Origin: an uncultured Pseudoxanthomonas sp.
GTDB taxonomy: Bacteria; Pseudomonadota; Gammaproteobacteria; Xanthomonadales; Xanthomonadaceae
Assembly: GCA_946886405.1 (NCBI GenBank)
Contig: CAMPIO010000066.1
Coordinates: 1-17,852, forward strand
DNA length: 17,852 bases
Reading direction: 5' to 3'
Position numbers and translations under genes: made by a program
Shown: positions 1-7,067 of the stretch, one piece after another
Layout: each line of letters starts with the position of its first letter
Position numbering within the stretch: position 1 is the stretch's first letter
The notes under the pieces: generated by a model
What the model saw: the letters and a program-made list of their open reading frames with translations, nothing else
Told to the model about the DNA's origin: nothing
Database searches by the model: none

Positions 1-104
1 GGCCGGGCCCGCCCCGCCCCGCCCCCCCCCCTGGGGCGGGGCCACGCCCCGCTTGGCTCGGCCTGGGGCCCCCTAACCAGCCGACGCGGGGGCGGGCCCC
101 GCTC
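1..104. other. Extremely GC-rich intergenic edge with hairpins
   Basis: No gene is seen here. The stretch is almost entirely G and C, with repeated GCCCC units and a run of ten C at 22-31. One hairpin is visible: GCGGGGC at 36-42 pairs with GCCCCGC at 46-52 around a three-base loop. GGGGCCCC at 66-73 is a palindrome. No T-run follows these stems, so an intrinsic terminator for the minus-strand gene ending at 105 is not convincing. Runs like this are prone to sequencing and replication slippage, so the exact sequence should be treated with care. Confidence 0.6.
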
Positions 105-110
105 CTACAA
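83..110 (-). repeat. GTAG-type REP-like hairpin
   Basis: Read on the minus strand, the element begins TTGTAGGAGC and continues into a hairpin, GCGGGG/CCCCGC (+ strand 97-102 pairing with 86-91). The ten-base head is identical to the head of the REP doublet at 9633-9642, although the stem sequence differs. A GTAG head followed by a short GC-rich hairpin is the layout of GTAG-class REPs such as the SMAG family of Stenotrophomonas. The TAG of the head is the stop codon of the ELM1-family gene. Confidence 0.6.
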
Positions 111-1106
111 AGGATCGCCTGCGTGCCGGTTCTGGCGAGGGAGGTCCAGGCGGGCGCGCACGTCGGCGGCGATGCGGGTGGTCTCGCGCAGGGGCTCGCC
201 ATCGAACGGCATCGTTCCATCGGTGAGGTCGCGGATGCGCCCGCGCGCGACCAGCGCATCGAGGAAGCGACGGGGGCGGCCGGTGACGCGATCCGGCTCG
301 AATACCTGCACCGGCACGCGCGTGCCGCAGGCTTCCGACACCATGTTGACCGACTCCGGCGTGCAGACGATGCGGTCGGCCCACGCGAGCAGGCCGGCGT
401 AGGGGTTCGGACCATCCGTAGTGTCGCACCAGAGCATCGTGTCTCTGCGTGCGGACCATCGCCGGCGCGCGGCGTCGATCAGGTCAGGTGGCGTGCGTCG
501 CGACGCCGTGACCAGCAGGCTTGCTGCGGCCGGCATCGCATCGAGATGCGCCGCGAGTCGCTCGAACGCGGCGGCATCGAAACGGTAGTGCGCGCTGTCG
601 CCGCCCAGCAGTACCGTCGTGCGCGGCGAGGGCAGGGCAGCGAACGAGGGAAACGCAGCGCGCGCGTCGGCCAGCCATGCGTCGTCGACCGGATTGAGGC
701 TGCCGAGCAGCGTCAGCACGTTCGCGCCGGTGAGGTCATCGTGTTCCGGCGCGATGACCAGATCCCAGTGCGACGGATCGATGCGCGGGTCGAGGATCTG
801 GATGGCCCGGCTGCCGCGTGCGCGCAGCAGGCGTGTCGCCAACGCCGCCTGGCGACCGCAGCCGACCGCGAGCGCAGGAGGCTGTCGTCGCAGGTCATCG
901 AACGCCGGACCGAACGCCAACGCCGCACCCGGCAACCGGCGTGGCGCCACCCAGCGCCAGGGTGCGCGCGGGTCGAGCACCACGTCCCGCGCCTCGATCC
1001 CGAGTGCACGCGCCAGCGACTGCGCCTGACGCAGGTTGCCGGCGTGACCATCGGTCAGCGTGCAGAGGCCGTGGGAATCGGTCTGGAAGGGGCTTGTTTG
1101 TTCCAC
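105..1106 (-). CDS. Mitochondrial fission ELM1 family protein (DUF1022/COG3660)
   Basis: The 333-residue product fits the ELM1 family in length. Plant ELM1 acts in mitochondrial fission. Bacterial members are of unknown function and have been described as predicted sugar-nucleotide-related proteins with a GT-B-like look. Visible motifs are TDGHAGNLRQAQSLARALG near the N-terminus, VLLGGDSAHYRF in the middle, and TPESVNMVSEACGTRVPVQV near the C-terminus, the last resembling a nucleotide-sugar-binding segment of GT-B enzymes. There is no signal peptide or clear membrane segment. The start is GTG; no later in-frame ATG precedes the conserved TDGHAGN block, and the Shine-Dalgarno match is weak. 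The TAG stop lies inside a REP-like element. It is divergent from the reductase gene. Family assignment is firm; a role in envelope sugar transfer is inference. Confidence 0.9.
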   Translation of the reverse strand: MEQTSPFQTDSHGLCTLTDGHAGNLRQAQSLARALGIEARDVVLDPRAPWRWVAPRRLPGAALAFGPAFDDLRRQPPALAVGCGRQAALATRLLRARGSRAIQILDPRIDPSHWDLVIAPEHDDLTGANVLTLLGSLNPVDDAWLADARAAFPSFAALPSPRTTVLLGGDSAHYRFDAAAFERLAAHLDAMPAAASLLVTASRRTPPDLIDAARRRWSARRDTMLWCDTTDGPNPYAGLLAWADRIVCTPESVNMVSEACGTRVPVQVFEPDRVTGRPRRFLDALVARGRIRDLTDGTMPFDGEPLRETTRIAADVRARLDLPRQNRHAGDPL

Positions 1107-1226
1107 TGATTAAAACAATCCGTTCCGGGTCGATTGGATGTTGCCATAGTCAGGACACTCTACACTGCCGCTTCGCGCCGCCGGCCCCGCCGCTGCGGCT
1201 GTTTCCCACCTCGCGATAGGTACCCC
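1107..1226. promoter_or_regulatory. Divergent intergenic region between ELM1 and reductase genes
   Basis: This 120-bp gap separates two divergently transcribed genes and must hold promoters for both. On the plus strand, TTGCCA (1141-1146) and TACACT (1161-1166) resemble -35 and -10 boxes, but the 14-base spacing is short. On the minus strand, TTTAAT lies almost against the GTG start of the ELM1 gene. Neither promoter can be assigned with certainty, and no operator or riboswitch is evident. Confidence 0.3.
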
Positions 1227-1814
1227 ATGTCCCACGCCCTCGATGCCGCCTCGCTCGACCAGTTGTTCCGCACCGCCCGCACCTACAACGCCTTCAGCGG
1301 CGAGGTCAGTGACGACACGCTGCGCCAGCTGTACGACCTGCTGAAGTTCGGTCCCACCCAGGCCAACACCACGCCGGCGCGCTTCGTGTTCGTGAAGTCG
1401 GCCGAGGCCAAGGCCAAGCTGGGTCCGGCGCTGGACGAGGGCAACTACGCCAAGACGATGGCAGCGCCGGTCACCGTCATCATCGGCCGCGACGAGGACT
1501 TCCACGAAAAGCTGCCGTTCCTGTTCCCGCATACCGATGCGAAGCCCTGGTTCGACGGCCCGCGCGAGAACCGGTTCAAGCCCGCGCTGCGCAATGCCAG
1601 CCTGCAGGCGGCCTACCTGATCCTCGCCGCGCGCGCATTGGGACTGGATGCCGGCCCGATGACCGGCTTCAACGCCGAAAAGGTCGACGAAGCGTTCTTT
1701 GCTGGCACCGCCATCAAGTCCGACATCCTGGTCAACCTGGGTCATGGCGATCCGTCCAGCATTTTCCCCCGTTCCCCGCGCCTGGGCTTCGACGAAGCCG
1801 CGCGCATCCTCTGA
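1227..1814 (+). CDS. Malonic semialdehyde reductase (RutE/HadB-type nitroreductase)
   Basis: The 195-residue product matches RutE in length (about 196 in E. coli). RutE is an FMN-dependent nitroreductase-fold enzyme that reduces malonic semialdehyde to 3-hydroxypropionate in uracil catabolism. Diagnostic segments are [46 protein letters not shown] and a C-terminal [17 protein letters not shown]. The ATG at 1227 is chosen because family similarity starts at MSHALD and an AGG-rich site (GATAGG) lies just upstream; the reading frame stays open further 5' without family resemblance. There are no other rut genes here, so the true substrate could be another small aldehyde, enone or nitro compound. 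The gene ends 26 bp before the YceI gene, so co-transcription is possible. Confidence 0.9.
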   Translation: MSHALDAASLDQLFRTARTYNAFSGEVSDDTLRQLYDLLKFGPTQANTTPARFVFVKSAEAKAKLGPALDEGNYAKTMAAPVTVIIGRDEDFHEKLPFLFPHTDAKPWFDGPRENRFKPALRNASLQAAYLILAARALGLDAGPMTGFNAEKVDEAFFAGTAIKSDILVNLGHGDPSSIFPRSPRLGFDEAARIL

Positions 1815-1840
1815 CACACCCCTCACCCGGAGATTTTCCC

Positions 1841-2419
1841 ATGCGCAAGACCCTGCTCGTTGCCGCCCTGTTCGCCTTCGCCGGTTCCGCGTTCGCCGCG
1901 CCGGTGACCTACAAGCTCGATCCCACCCACACCAACGTCCTCGCCAGCTGGGACCACTTCGGTTTCTCGAACCCGAGCGTCAACTTCGGCCAGGCCGACG
2001 GCACGCTGGTGTATGACGCCGACAAGGTGTCCGCGTCCAGCGTGCAGGTCACCCTGCCGCTGACCGGCCTGAGCGCGCTGGCCGACCAGTTCTACGATCA
2101 CCTGACCAGCGACAAGTGGTTCGACGCCGCCAAGTACCCGACCGCCACCTTCAAGAGCACCCAGGTCGAAGCGGCGGGCGAAGGCAAGCTGAAGGTCACC
2201 GGCGACCTGACCATCAAGGGCATCACCAAGCCGGTCGTGCTGGACGTGACCCTCAACAAGGCCGGCGAGCACCCGATGAAGAAGGTGCCGGCGATCGGTT
2301 TCGATGCCACCGCCACCGTGAAGCGCAGCGACTTCGGTGTCGGCGCGTACGCGCCGATGGTCAGCGATGAGGTGTCCCTGCGCATCACCACCGAAGCGAC
2401 GGCCGACGCCAAGAAGTAA
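1841..2419 (+). CDS. yceI: YceI family periplasmic lipocalin-like protein
   Basis: The 192-residue product starts with a classical signal peptide (KTLLVAALFAFAGSAFA) with likely cleavage after AFA at residue 19, so it is exported to the periplasm. The mature part carries the YceI signature: YKLDPTHTNVLASWDHFGFS, KYPTATFKST, GDLTIKGITKPVVLDV and KRSDFGVGAYAP. YceI proteins form a lipocalin-like barrel that binds isoprenoid-type lipids such as octaprenyl chains. Their role in the cell is poorly defined, with links to acid and osmotic stress. A GGAG ribosome site sits eight bases before the ATG. It lies 26 bp after the reductase gene and is followed by a strong terminator. Confidence 0.95.
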   Translation: MRKTLLVAALFAFAGSAFAAPVTYKLDPTHTNVLASWDHFGFSNPSVNFGQADGTLVYDADKVSASSVQVTLPLTGLSALADQFYDHLTSDKWFDAAKYPTATFKSTQVEAAGEGKLKVTGDLTIKGITKPVVLDVTLNKAGEHPMKKVPAIGFDATATVKRSDFGVGAYAPMVSDEVSLRITTEATADAKK

Positions 2420-2430
2420 GCGTGGCACGA

Positions 2431-2454
2431 TCCGGCCGCGCCCCTGCGGCCGGA
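2431..2454. other. GC hairpin after the YceI gene
   Basis: TCCGGCCGC at 2431-2439 pairs perfectly with GCGGCCGGA at 2446-2454 around a six-base loop. It starts 12 bases after the YceI stop codon. There is no U-tract, so alone it is not a typical terminator; it may protect the mRNA 3' end or help the terminator just downstream. Confidence 0.5.
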
Positions 2455-2470
2455 CATCGCCTGACCGCAT

Positions 2471-2504
2471 ACGCCGCCCCGCTCATGTCGGGCGGCGTTT
2501 TTTT
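2471..2504 (+). terminator. Rho-independent terminator after the YceI gene
   Basis: A nine-base stem, ACGCCGCCC (2471-2479) with GGGCGGCGT (2490-2498), encloses a ten-base loop and runs directly into seven T residues at 2498-2504. This is a textbook intrinsic terminator on the plus strand. It separates the YceI transcription unit from the envelope gene block that follows. Confidence 0.9.
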
Positions 2505-2543
2505 GTGGCGTGCACTTGCTTGGGCGCCCGTGGTGCCGGCTGG

Positions 2544-2549
2544 TAGACT
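2544..2549 (+). promoter_or_regulatory. Possible extended -10 box of the envelope operon
   Basis: TAGACT is preceded by TGG, giving an extended -10 form (TG-N-TAGACT) 32 bases before the zinc-finger gene and just after the upstream terminator. A TTGCTT at 2516-2521 is too far away (22-base spacer) to be a good -35. The location is right for the promoter of the zinc-finger/glycosyltransferase operon, but the match is weak. Confidence 0.3.
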
Positions 2550-2581
2550 GGCCGCCTCGTTCCACGACCGCCTGCATCGCC

Positions 2582-2779
2582 ATGAGCCAGACCGCCACCG
2601 CGCCCGCCAATGCCGAGAAGCGCTACACCGTCACGCGCGCCGACCTGCCGCTGAGCTGCCCGCTGCCGTCGATGGCGCTGTGGAATTCCCACCCGCGCGT
2701 GTACCTGCCCATCGAGGATGCGCCGGGTGGCGACGTGCAGTGCCCGTACTGCGGGTCGCACTTCGTCCTGGCCGACTGA
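2582..2779 (+). CDS. Small zinc-finger protein (zf-CHCC, NDUFS6-like)
   Basis: This 65-residue protein has four likely zinc ligands: Cys26, His37, Cys54 and Cys57, the last two in a CPYCGSHFVL knuckle. The spacing and the HPRVYLPIE segment match the zf-CHCC domain, which is shared with the NDUFS6 subunit of mitochondrial complex I and with short stand-alone bacterial proteins of unknown function. The ATG at 2582 is chosen over earlier in-frame codons because the translated upstream part is shaped by intergenic sequence. Its stop codon is 36 bp before the glycosyltransferase start, in the same direction, so they are probably co-transcribed. No complex I genes are nearby. The domain call is strong; the role is unknown. 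Confidence 0.88.
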   Translation: MSQTATAPANAEKRYTVTRADLPLSCPLPSMALWNSHPRVYLPIEDAPGGDVQCPYCGSHFVLAD

Positions 2780-2815
2780 CCGGCCGATGCGGGCGAAGCG
2801 CGCGGCCCATCGTCC

Positions 2816-3955
2816 ATGCGCCGCCTGACCGTCGTCCAGTTGCTGCCGGCGCTGGAGTCCGGCGGTGTGGAACGTTCCACTCTGGAGATCGCCGATGCCC
2901 TGGTGCGTGCCGGCCATCGTGCCGTGATCGTCTCGGCGGGCGGCCGCCTTGAACCTGCGTTGCGCAGCAGCGGCGCCGAACACGTCATCCTCGATATCGG
3001 CCGCAAGTCGCTGCTGACGCTGCGCCACGTCGTCGCACTGCGACGGCTGTTCGCCGAAATCGGTGCCGACATCGTGCACGCGCGCTCACGCCTGCCCGCG
3101 TGGCTCGGCCTGTGGGCGCTGCGCGGCATGCCGGCGGCATCGCGGCCACGCTTCGTCACCACCATGCATGGGCTCAATTCCCCCGGTCGCTACAGCGCCG
3201 TGATGACCTACGGCGAACGTGTGATCTGCGTGTCCGACACCGTGCGCCGTTACCTGCTGCACCACTACCCGCGTACCGATCCCGCCAGGCTGAGGGTGAT
3301 TCCGCGCGGCATCGATCCGGCGCAGTTTCCGCATGCCGCCCATCCTGATCGCGATGCGCGTGCGTGGGCGGCGGCACAGCATCCTGCACTGGCGGGTGAG
3401 GGTCCGCTGTTGCTGTTGCCGGGTCGTGGCACCCGGTTGAAGGGCCATCGCGACGCCATCGCGCTGCTGGGTCGCCTGCGTGCCGCCGGCAGCGATGTGC
3501 GCCTGTGGATGCCCGGCGCGCGCGAGGCCGGTCGCGAGCAGTACGTGGTGGACCTGGAAGAGGACGCCGCACGCACGGGCTGTGCGGAGGCCCTCGCGAT
3601 CACGCCACCGACGACCGGGATCGCGCGCGCGTACGCCGCCAGCGACGTGGTACTGCAGCTGTCGCGCAAGCCCGAGGCGTTTGGTCGCACCGTCATCGAA
3701 AGCCTGTCGGTGGGGCGCCCCGTCGTGGGCTGGGGGCATGGCGGTGTCGGTGAACTGCTTGCAGAACTGCAGCCTGACGGTGCGGTGCCCGCGTTCGACG
3801 AACACCGCTTGCTCGACACCGTGAAGGCAGCGCTCGCGCATCCGCCGCCGCCATTGGCTACGATGGATGCCTACACCCTGCGCACGATGCAGGACGCCAC
3901 GCTCGCCCTCTACCACGATCTCGCCGATGACCGCCGACTCGCCATCGCTCCCTGA
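2816..3955 (+). CDS. GT4-type glycosyltransferase (LPS/LOS assembly)
   Basis: The 379-residue product has the two-domain GT-B layout. The N-terminal domain begins VVQLLPALESGGVERSTLEI, a typical acceptor-side glycine motif. The C-terminal nucleotide-sugar domain has LLLLPGRGTRLKGH and the GT4 E-x7-E signature in EAFGRTVIESLSVGRPVVG (Glu287 and Glu295). It has no signal peptide and should act at the cytoplasmic face of the inner membrane, moving a sugar from a nucleotide donor to a lipid-linked core or O-chain. Its last 29 bases overlap the O-antigen ligase-like gene, implying translational coupling. The sugar and linkage cannot be read from the sequence. It is not WaaA, which is encoded separately in this window. 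Confidence 0.92.
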   Translation: MRRLTVVQLLPALESGGVERSTLEIADALVRAGHRAVIVSAGGRLEPALRSSGAEHVILDIGRKSLLTLRHVVALRRLFAEIGADIVHARSRLPAWLGLWALRGMPAASRPRFVTTMHGLNSPGRYSAVMTYGERVICVSDTVRRYLLHHYPRTDPARLRVIPRGIDPAQFPHAAHPDRDARAWAAAQHPALAGEGPLLLLPGRGTRLKGHRDAIALLGRLRAAGSDVRLWMPGAREAGREQYVVDLEEDAARTGCAEALAITPPTTGIARAYAASDVVLQLSRKPEAFGRTVIESLSVGRPVVGWGHGGVGELLAELQPDGAVPAFDEHRLLDTVKAALAHPPPPLATMDAYTLRTMQDATLALYHDLADDRRLAIAP

Positions 3956-5249
3956 CACGCCTGCGCCCCGCGCCCCGCACGGCTGGCGCTGGGCGCCCGC
4001 CTGGGTGCTGACGTTCGTCGCGCTGTGGCCCGCGCCCGGCTATGCCGAGGGCGTGATGGTGCTGGGTGCGCTGGCGGCGATCATCCGCCTGTTGCTCGGC
4101 CGCTTCCGTGGCAGCGCGCGCTTGCTGAGTGGCGCGGCGTGGGCGCTGACCAGCGCCTTGTTCGCCGCGTACTGGTTGCCGCAAGCGATCTCCGCGGTGG
4201 ATGCGGTCGACGCACCACGCGCGTTGCGCGAGGCCGCCGTCGACCTGCGTTACCTGCCGTTCCTCTGGCTGGTCGCGGCATCAGTGGCCAACACGCGCGC
4301 GCGCCGCACGACGTTCACCGGCCTGGCGGTCATCGTGGCGATCTGGACGCTGGATGCCCTGGCGCAGGCCGCATTCGGCACCAGCCCGTTGTTCTGGGGC
4401 CTGGACCAGCTGAAGCAGCTGATCAGCGGACGCCCGATGTGCACGGCGGAGCAGACGGCGGGCATCGACCGGCTCAGTGGCTTCCTCGGTCCCTGCAACC
4501 GGAAGCTTGGCGTGGTGATGGCCAGCCTGTCCCCGTTCCTGCTGTTCGCTGCGGCACGACGCCTGCAGGTGGCGGGCTGGTTGCTGGCTTCTGCTGCGGT
4601 GGGCGTCGTCGTCCTGCTGGCAGGCGCACGCGCCGCCTGGATCACCTATGCCCTGGTACTGGTGTTCTCGGGCTGGAAACTGCTGGGATGGAAGCGACTG
4701 CTGGCGGTGTTCGCCTTTGGCGCGGCGCTGCTGGCGGTGTTGACCGTCGCATCGCCGCAGGTGCGCGAGCGCATCCTGCTCACCACCCATGCCCTGACCG
4801 CCAGCGAGGCGGGCGTCGACACGGCGCTGTCGGGGCGTGGCCAGATCTGGTCGGCGGCGGGCTGCATGATCGCGCGCCATCCGGTGAATGGCGTCGGTGC
4901 GCGCGGCTTCCGCGAAGCCTTCGCCGCCTGCGATGCGGATGCCGATGGACGACCCGCCTGGGGGCAGGGCCCGGCGTATCACGCCCACCAGATCGTGCTC
5001 GAAGTACTCAGCGAAACGGGCATCATCGGACTGCTGCTATGGCTGGCGGGTGCAGCGCTGGCGTGGCGTGCGTGGCGCTACGCCACGCCGGAGGCAAAGG
5101 ACCGTGCGCGGCCGGCGATGCTGGCGCTGGCGGTCACCGTGTTTCCGTTGAACACGCATCTCGCGTTCTATTCCACGTTCTGGGGCGGGCTGACCCTGAT
5201 GCTGGCGGCGCTGTACGCGGGCAGCCTGCTGGCGCGCGATGACGAGTGA
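3927..5249 (+). CDS. O-antigen ligase family membrane protein (Wzy_C/WaaL-like)
   Basis: The 440-residue protein is a polytopic inner-membrane protein with about a dozen hydrophobic segments. It has the Wzy_C-type pattern: the LLAGARAAWITYALVLV helix, a periplasmic stretch SGRGQIWSAAGCMIARHP, and AYHAHQIVLEVLSETGIIGL with His352 and His354. WaaL enzymes join undecaprenyl-linked glycan to lipid A-core in the periplasm; Wzy polymerases share the fold, so either activity is possible. The ATG at 3927 is preferred: it gives MTADSPS and a short cytoplasmic tail before the first helix, overlapping the glycosyltransferase by 29 bp. The 3' end overlaps the acyltransferase gene by 11 bp. Neighbours support an LPS/LOS role. 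Confidence 0.87.
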   Translation: MTADSPSLPDTPAPRAPHGWRWAPAWVLTFVALWPAPGYAEGVMVLGALAAIIRLLLGRFRGSARLLSGAAWALTSALFAAYWLPQAISAVDAVDAPRALREAAVDLRYLPFLWLVAASVANTRARRTTFTGLAVIVAIWTLDALAQAAFGTSPLFWGLDQLKQLISGRPMCTAEQTAGIDRLSGFLGPCNRKLGVVMASLSPFLLFAAARRLQVAGWLLASAAVGVVVLLAGARAAWITYALVLVFSGWKLLGWKRLLAVFAFGAALLAVLTVASPQVRERILLTTHALTASEAGVDTALSGRGQIWSAAGCMIARHPVNGVGARGFREAFAACDADADGRPAWGQGPAYHAHQIVLEVLSETGIIGLLLWLAGAALAWRAWRYATPEAKDRARPAMLALAVTVFPLNTHLAFYSTFWGGLTLMLAALYAGSLLARDDE

Positions 5250-6144
5250 GCGTGCGCACGGCGAGCGCTGCTGGTTCATAGCGCCCGCCAACCTGCTGGC
5301 AGCCGGTATCGCGCGCTTGCCGCAAGCCGGGTTGCTGGCGTTGGGGCGCGTCACCACCCTCGTGCTCTGGCCGCTGCTGGCGAAGCGCCGTCGCCACGCG
5401 GCGACCAACATCGCGCTGTGTTTTCCCGAACGCGATGCACGGGCGCAGGCGCGCCTGCTGCGCGACACCGTACGTGCGACGGTGACCGGCGTGTTCGAAC
5501 TTGTCCGTGGCTGGTATGCCCCTGCCAGTGCATTGCGCGAGCTTGCGAACGTGCAGGGCCTGGAACACGTCCGCGCCGCGCAGGCCGAGGGACGTGGCAT
5601 CCTGCTGTTCGGGGGGCATATCCCGCATTCGGAACTGTGCGCACGGCTGCTCGGCGACGCCTTGGGCGAACGCGTGACCATCGTCGCGCGCCGCAACAAC
5701 GATCCCTGCATCGAGCGTCTGCTCGACGGCGCGCGGCGTCGCGTGTTCGCCGATGTCATCGGCAAGAAGGATGTGCGCGGACTGCTGCGTGCCCTGTCGC
5801 GCGGAGGCATCGTGGCGTACTCGGCCGACCAGGACTTCAACTACCAGAACGCCTTCGTGCCGTTCTTCGGCGTGGCGGCCGCCACGCTGACCGCCACGCC
5901 CGATCTCGCGCGCCGCGGCAACGCCGTGGTGCTGCCGTTCTGGTTCCATCGCGACGACGACGGTCGCTACCAGCTGCGCGTGGAGCCGACCTGGAGCGGA
6001 TGGCCGAGCGGCGATCCGGTGCAGGATGCGGCGCGCTACATGGCCGAACTCGAAGCGGTCGTCCGCCGGCATCCCGAGCAGTACCTGTGGGTGCACCGGC
6101 GATTCAAGACACGGCCACCCGGCGAGCCGGACCTCTATCGGTAG
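5239..6144 (+). CDS. LpxL/LpxM-family acyltransferase (copy 1)
   Basis: The 301-residue protein belongs to the lipid A late acyltransferase family (HtrB/MsbB fold). It has an N-terminal membrane segment, RRRHAATNIALCFPE, and the catalytic H-x4-E motif as HIPHSE (His127, Glu132). Later come YSADQDFNYQNAFVPFFG and a C-terminal QYLWVHRRFKTRP. The family transfers a secondary acyl chain from acyl-ACP to Kdo2-lipid IVA or, in some members, to other lipids. The GGHIPHSEL context differs from the SGHFTTLE of classical LpxL, so the acceptor or chain may differ. It overlaps the O-antigen ligase gene by 11 bp. Its stop region overlaps the convergent paralogue by 10 bp, and both end in Leu-Tyr-Arg. Confidence 0.88.
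   Translation: MTSERAHGERCWFIAPANLLAAGIARLPQAGLLALGRVTTLVLWPLLAKRRRHAATNIALCFPERDARAQARLLRDTVRATVTGVFELVRGWYAPASALRELANVQGLEHVRAAQAEGRGILLFGGHIPHSELCARLLGDALGERVTIVARRNNDPCIERLLDGARRRVFADVIGKKDVRGLLRALSRGGIVAYSADQDFNYQNAFVPFFGVAAATLTATPDLARRGNAVVLPFWFHRDDDGRYQLRVEPTWSGWPSGDPVQDAARYMAELEAVVRRHPEQYLWVHRRFKTRPPGEPDLYR
6135..6144. other. Overlap of two convergent acyltransferase 3' ends
   Basis: The TAG of copy 1 (6142-6144) and the TAG of copy 2 (6137-6135, minus strand) lie seven bases apart in a near-palindrome, CTCTATCGGTAGAG. Each strand encodes a C-terminal Leu-Tyr-Arg followed by stop. No terminator is visible, so the two transcripts should overlap as antisense RNAs. Confidence 0.9.
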
Positions 6145-7067
6145 AGTTCGCCGCGCCCGTCGGGCTGGCGCTTGAAGCGGCGGTGGATCCACAGGTATTG
6201 CGTCGGTGCCTGCCGCACCATGGTCTCGATCGCGGCGATCACGCGCGCGGTGTCGACGGTGGCGTCCCGCGACGGGAAATCCTCTAAGGCAGGCGACAGT
6301 GTCAGCGTGTAGCCGCCGTCTTCACGGCGCACGTGCGAGAACGCCATCACCGCTGCGCCGGAGAGACGGGCCAGCTGGTGTGTCGACGTCAGGCTGTAGG
6401 CGGGATGGCCGAAGAACGGTACGAACACGCTCTCGCCGCGGCGTGTGTCCTGGTCGGGCGCGAACCACAGCAGCCCACCTTGCTTGAGGTGCTTCAGTGC
6501 GGGACGAAGCTCGTCGCGCGTGAACATCGCCGTGGCGTAACGCAGCCGCCCACGCTTGACTGCCCACTCCATCGCACCCTGGTCGTGCGGGCGGTACATG
6601 CCGGCCAGCGGCGCGTAGTCGCACATCAGGCGTGCCGAGATCTCCAGCGTGGTGAAGTGTCCGGACACCACGATCACGCCGCGGCCCCCGGCGCGCGCGG
6701 CGGCGAGATGTTCCAGGCCTTCCACCTGCAGGCCTTTCCGCATCGGGTCGACGCTGCCCCACCAGGCGCGTGCGAATTCGAACAGGCCGATGCCCAGCTC
6801 GCCGAAACCGGCACGCGCCAGCGCCTCCTGGCGTTGCGCATCGAGTTCCGGAAAGCACAGGGCGATGTTGCGCCTGGCCACATGCCGGCGCTCGCGCAGC
6901 AGGCGGTACAGCAGGGCGCCCATGGCGCGACCGAGGGGACGCTGCAGCGCCCAGGGCACCCGGGCGGCCAGCCATGCCAACCCGACGCCCAGCCACGATG
7001 GCCATTGCCGGGGGCCCAGAGGCGGACGTTCGCCGGGGTCGGAGGATCGCTTCTCGGAGTCGGCCAT
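6135..7067 (-). CDS. lpxL: LpxL-family lauroyl/lipid A acyltransferase (copy 2)
   Basis: The 310-residue product is closer than copy 1 to classical LpxL (HtrB). It has RRHVARRNIALCFPELD, the catalytic H-x4-E in VSGHFTTLEISARL (His137, Glu142), MYRPHDQGAMEW, LLWFAPDQDTRRGESVFVPF and a C-terminal QYLWIHRRFKRQP. It is expected at the inner membrane, adding a secondary acyl chain to Kdo2-lipid IVA. This fits its position back-to-back with waaA, whose product makes that acceptor. The ATG at 7067 is chosen because family similarity ends there. The frame stays open for about 440 further codons antisense to waaA, but that extension has no family resemblance. A minus-strand TACAAT at 7078-7073 lies five bases before the ATG and suggests a leaderless or near-leaderless mRNA. 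Confidence 0.92.
   Translation of the reverse strand: MADSEKRSSDPGERPPLGPRQWPSWLGVGLAWLAARVPWALQRPLGRAMGALLYRLLRERRHVARRNIALCFPELDAQRQEALARAGFGELGIGLFEFARAWWGSVDPMRKGLQVEGLEHLAAARAGGRGVIVVSGHFTTLEISARLMCDYAPLAGMYRPHDQGAMEWAVKRGRLRYATAMFTRDELRPALKHLKQGGLLWFAPDQDTRRGESVFVPFFGHPAYSLTSTHQLARLSGAAVMAFSHVRREDGGYTLTLSPALEDFPSRDATVDTARVIAAIETMVRQAPTQYLWIHRRFKRQPDGRGELYR

Noticed and set aside
123..1109. A 328-codon plus-strand frame opposite the ELM1-family gene
   Set aside because: The minus-strand frame has clear family motifs, while the plus-strand translation is Arg/Ala/Gln-rich without any recognisable motif.
1134..1226. N-terminal extension of the reductase from an earlier ATG at 1134
   Set aside because: The extra 31 residues are Arg/Cys-rich and unlike the family, and the 195-residue version matches the usual RutE length.
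3086..3958. A 290-codon minus-strand frame opposite the glycosyltransferase gene
   Set aside because: It mirrors a gene with full GT4 motifs and has no motif of its own, consistent with GC-driven open antisense frames.
4025..5242. A 405-codon second plus-strand frame inside the O-antigen ligase-like gene
   Set aside because: The overlapping frame gives a hydrophilic Arg/Gly-rich product, while the annotated frame has membrane helices and Wzy_C motifs.
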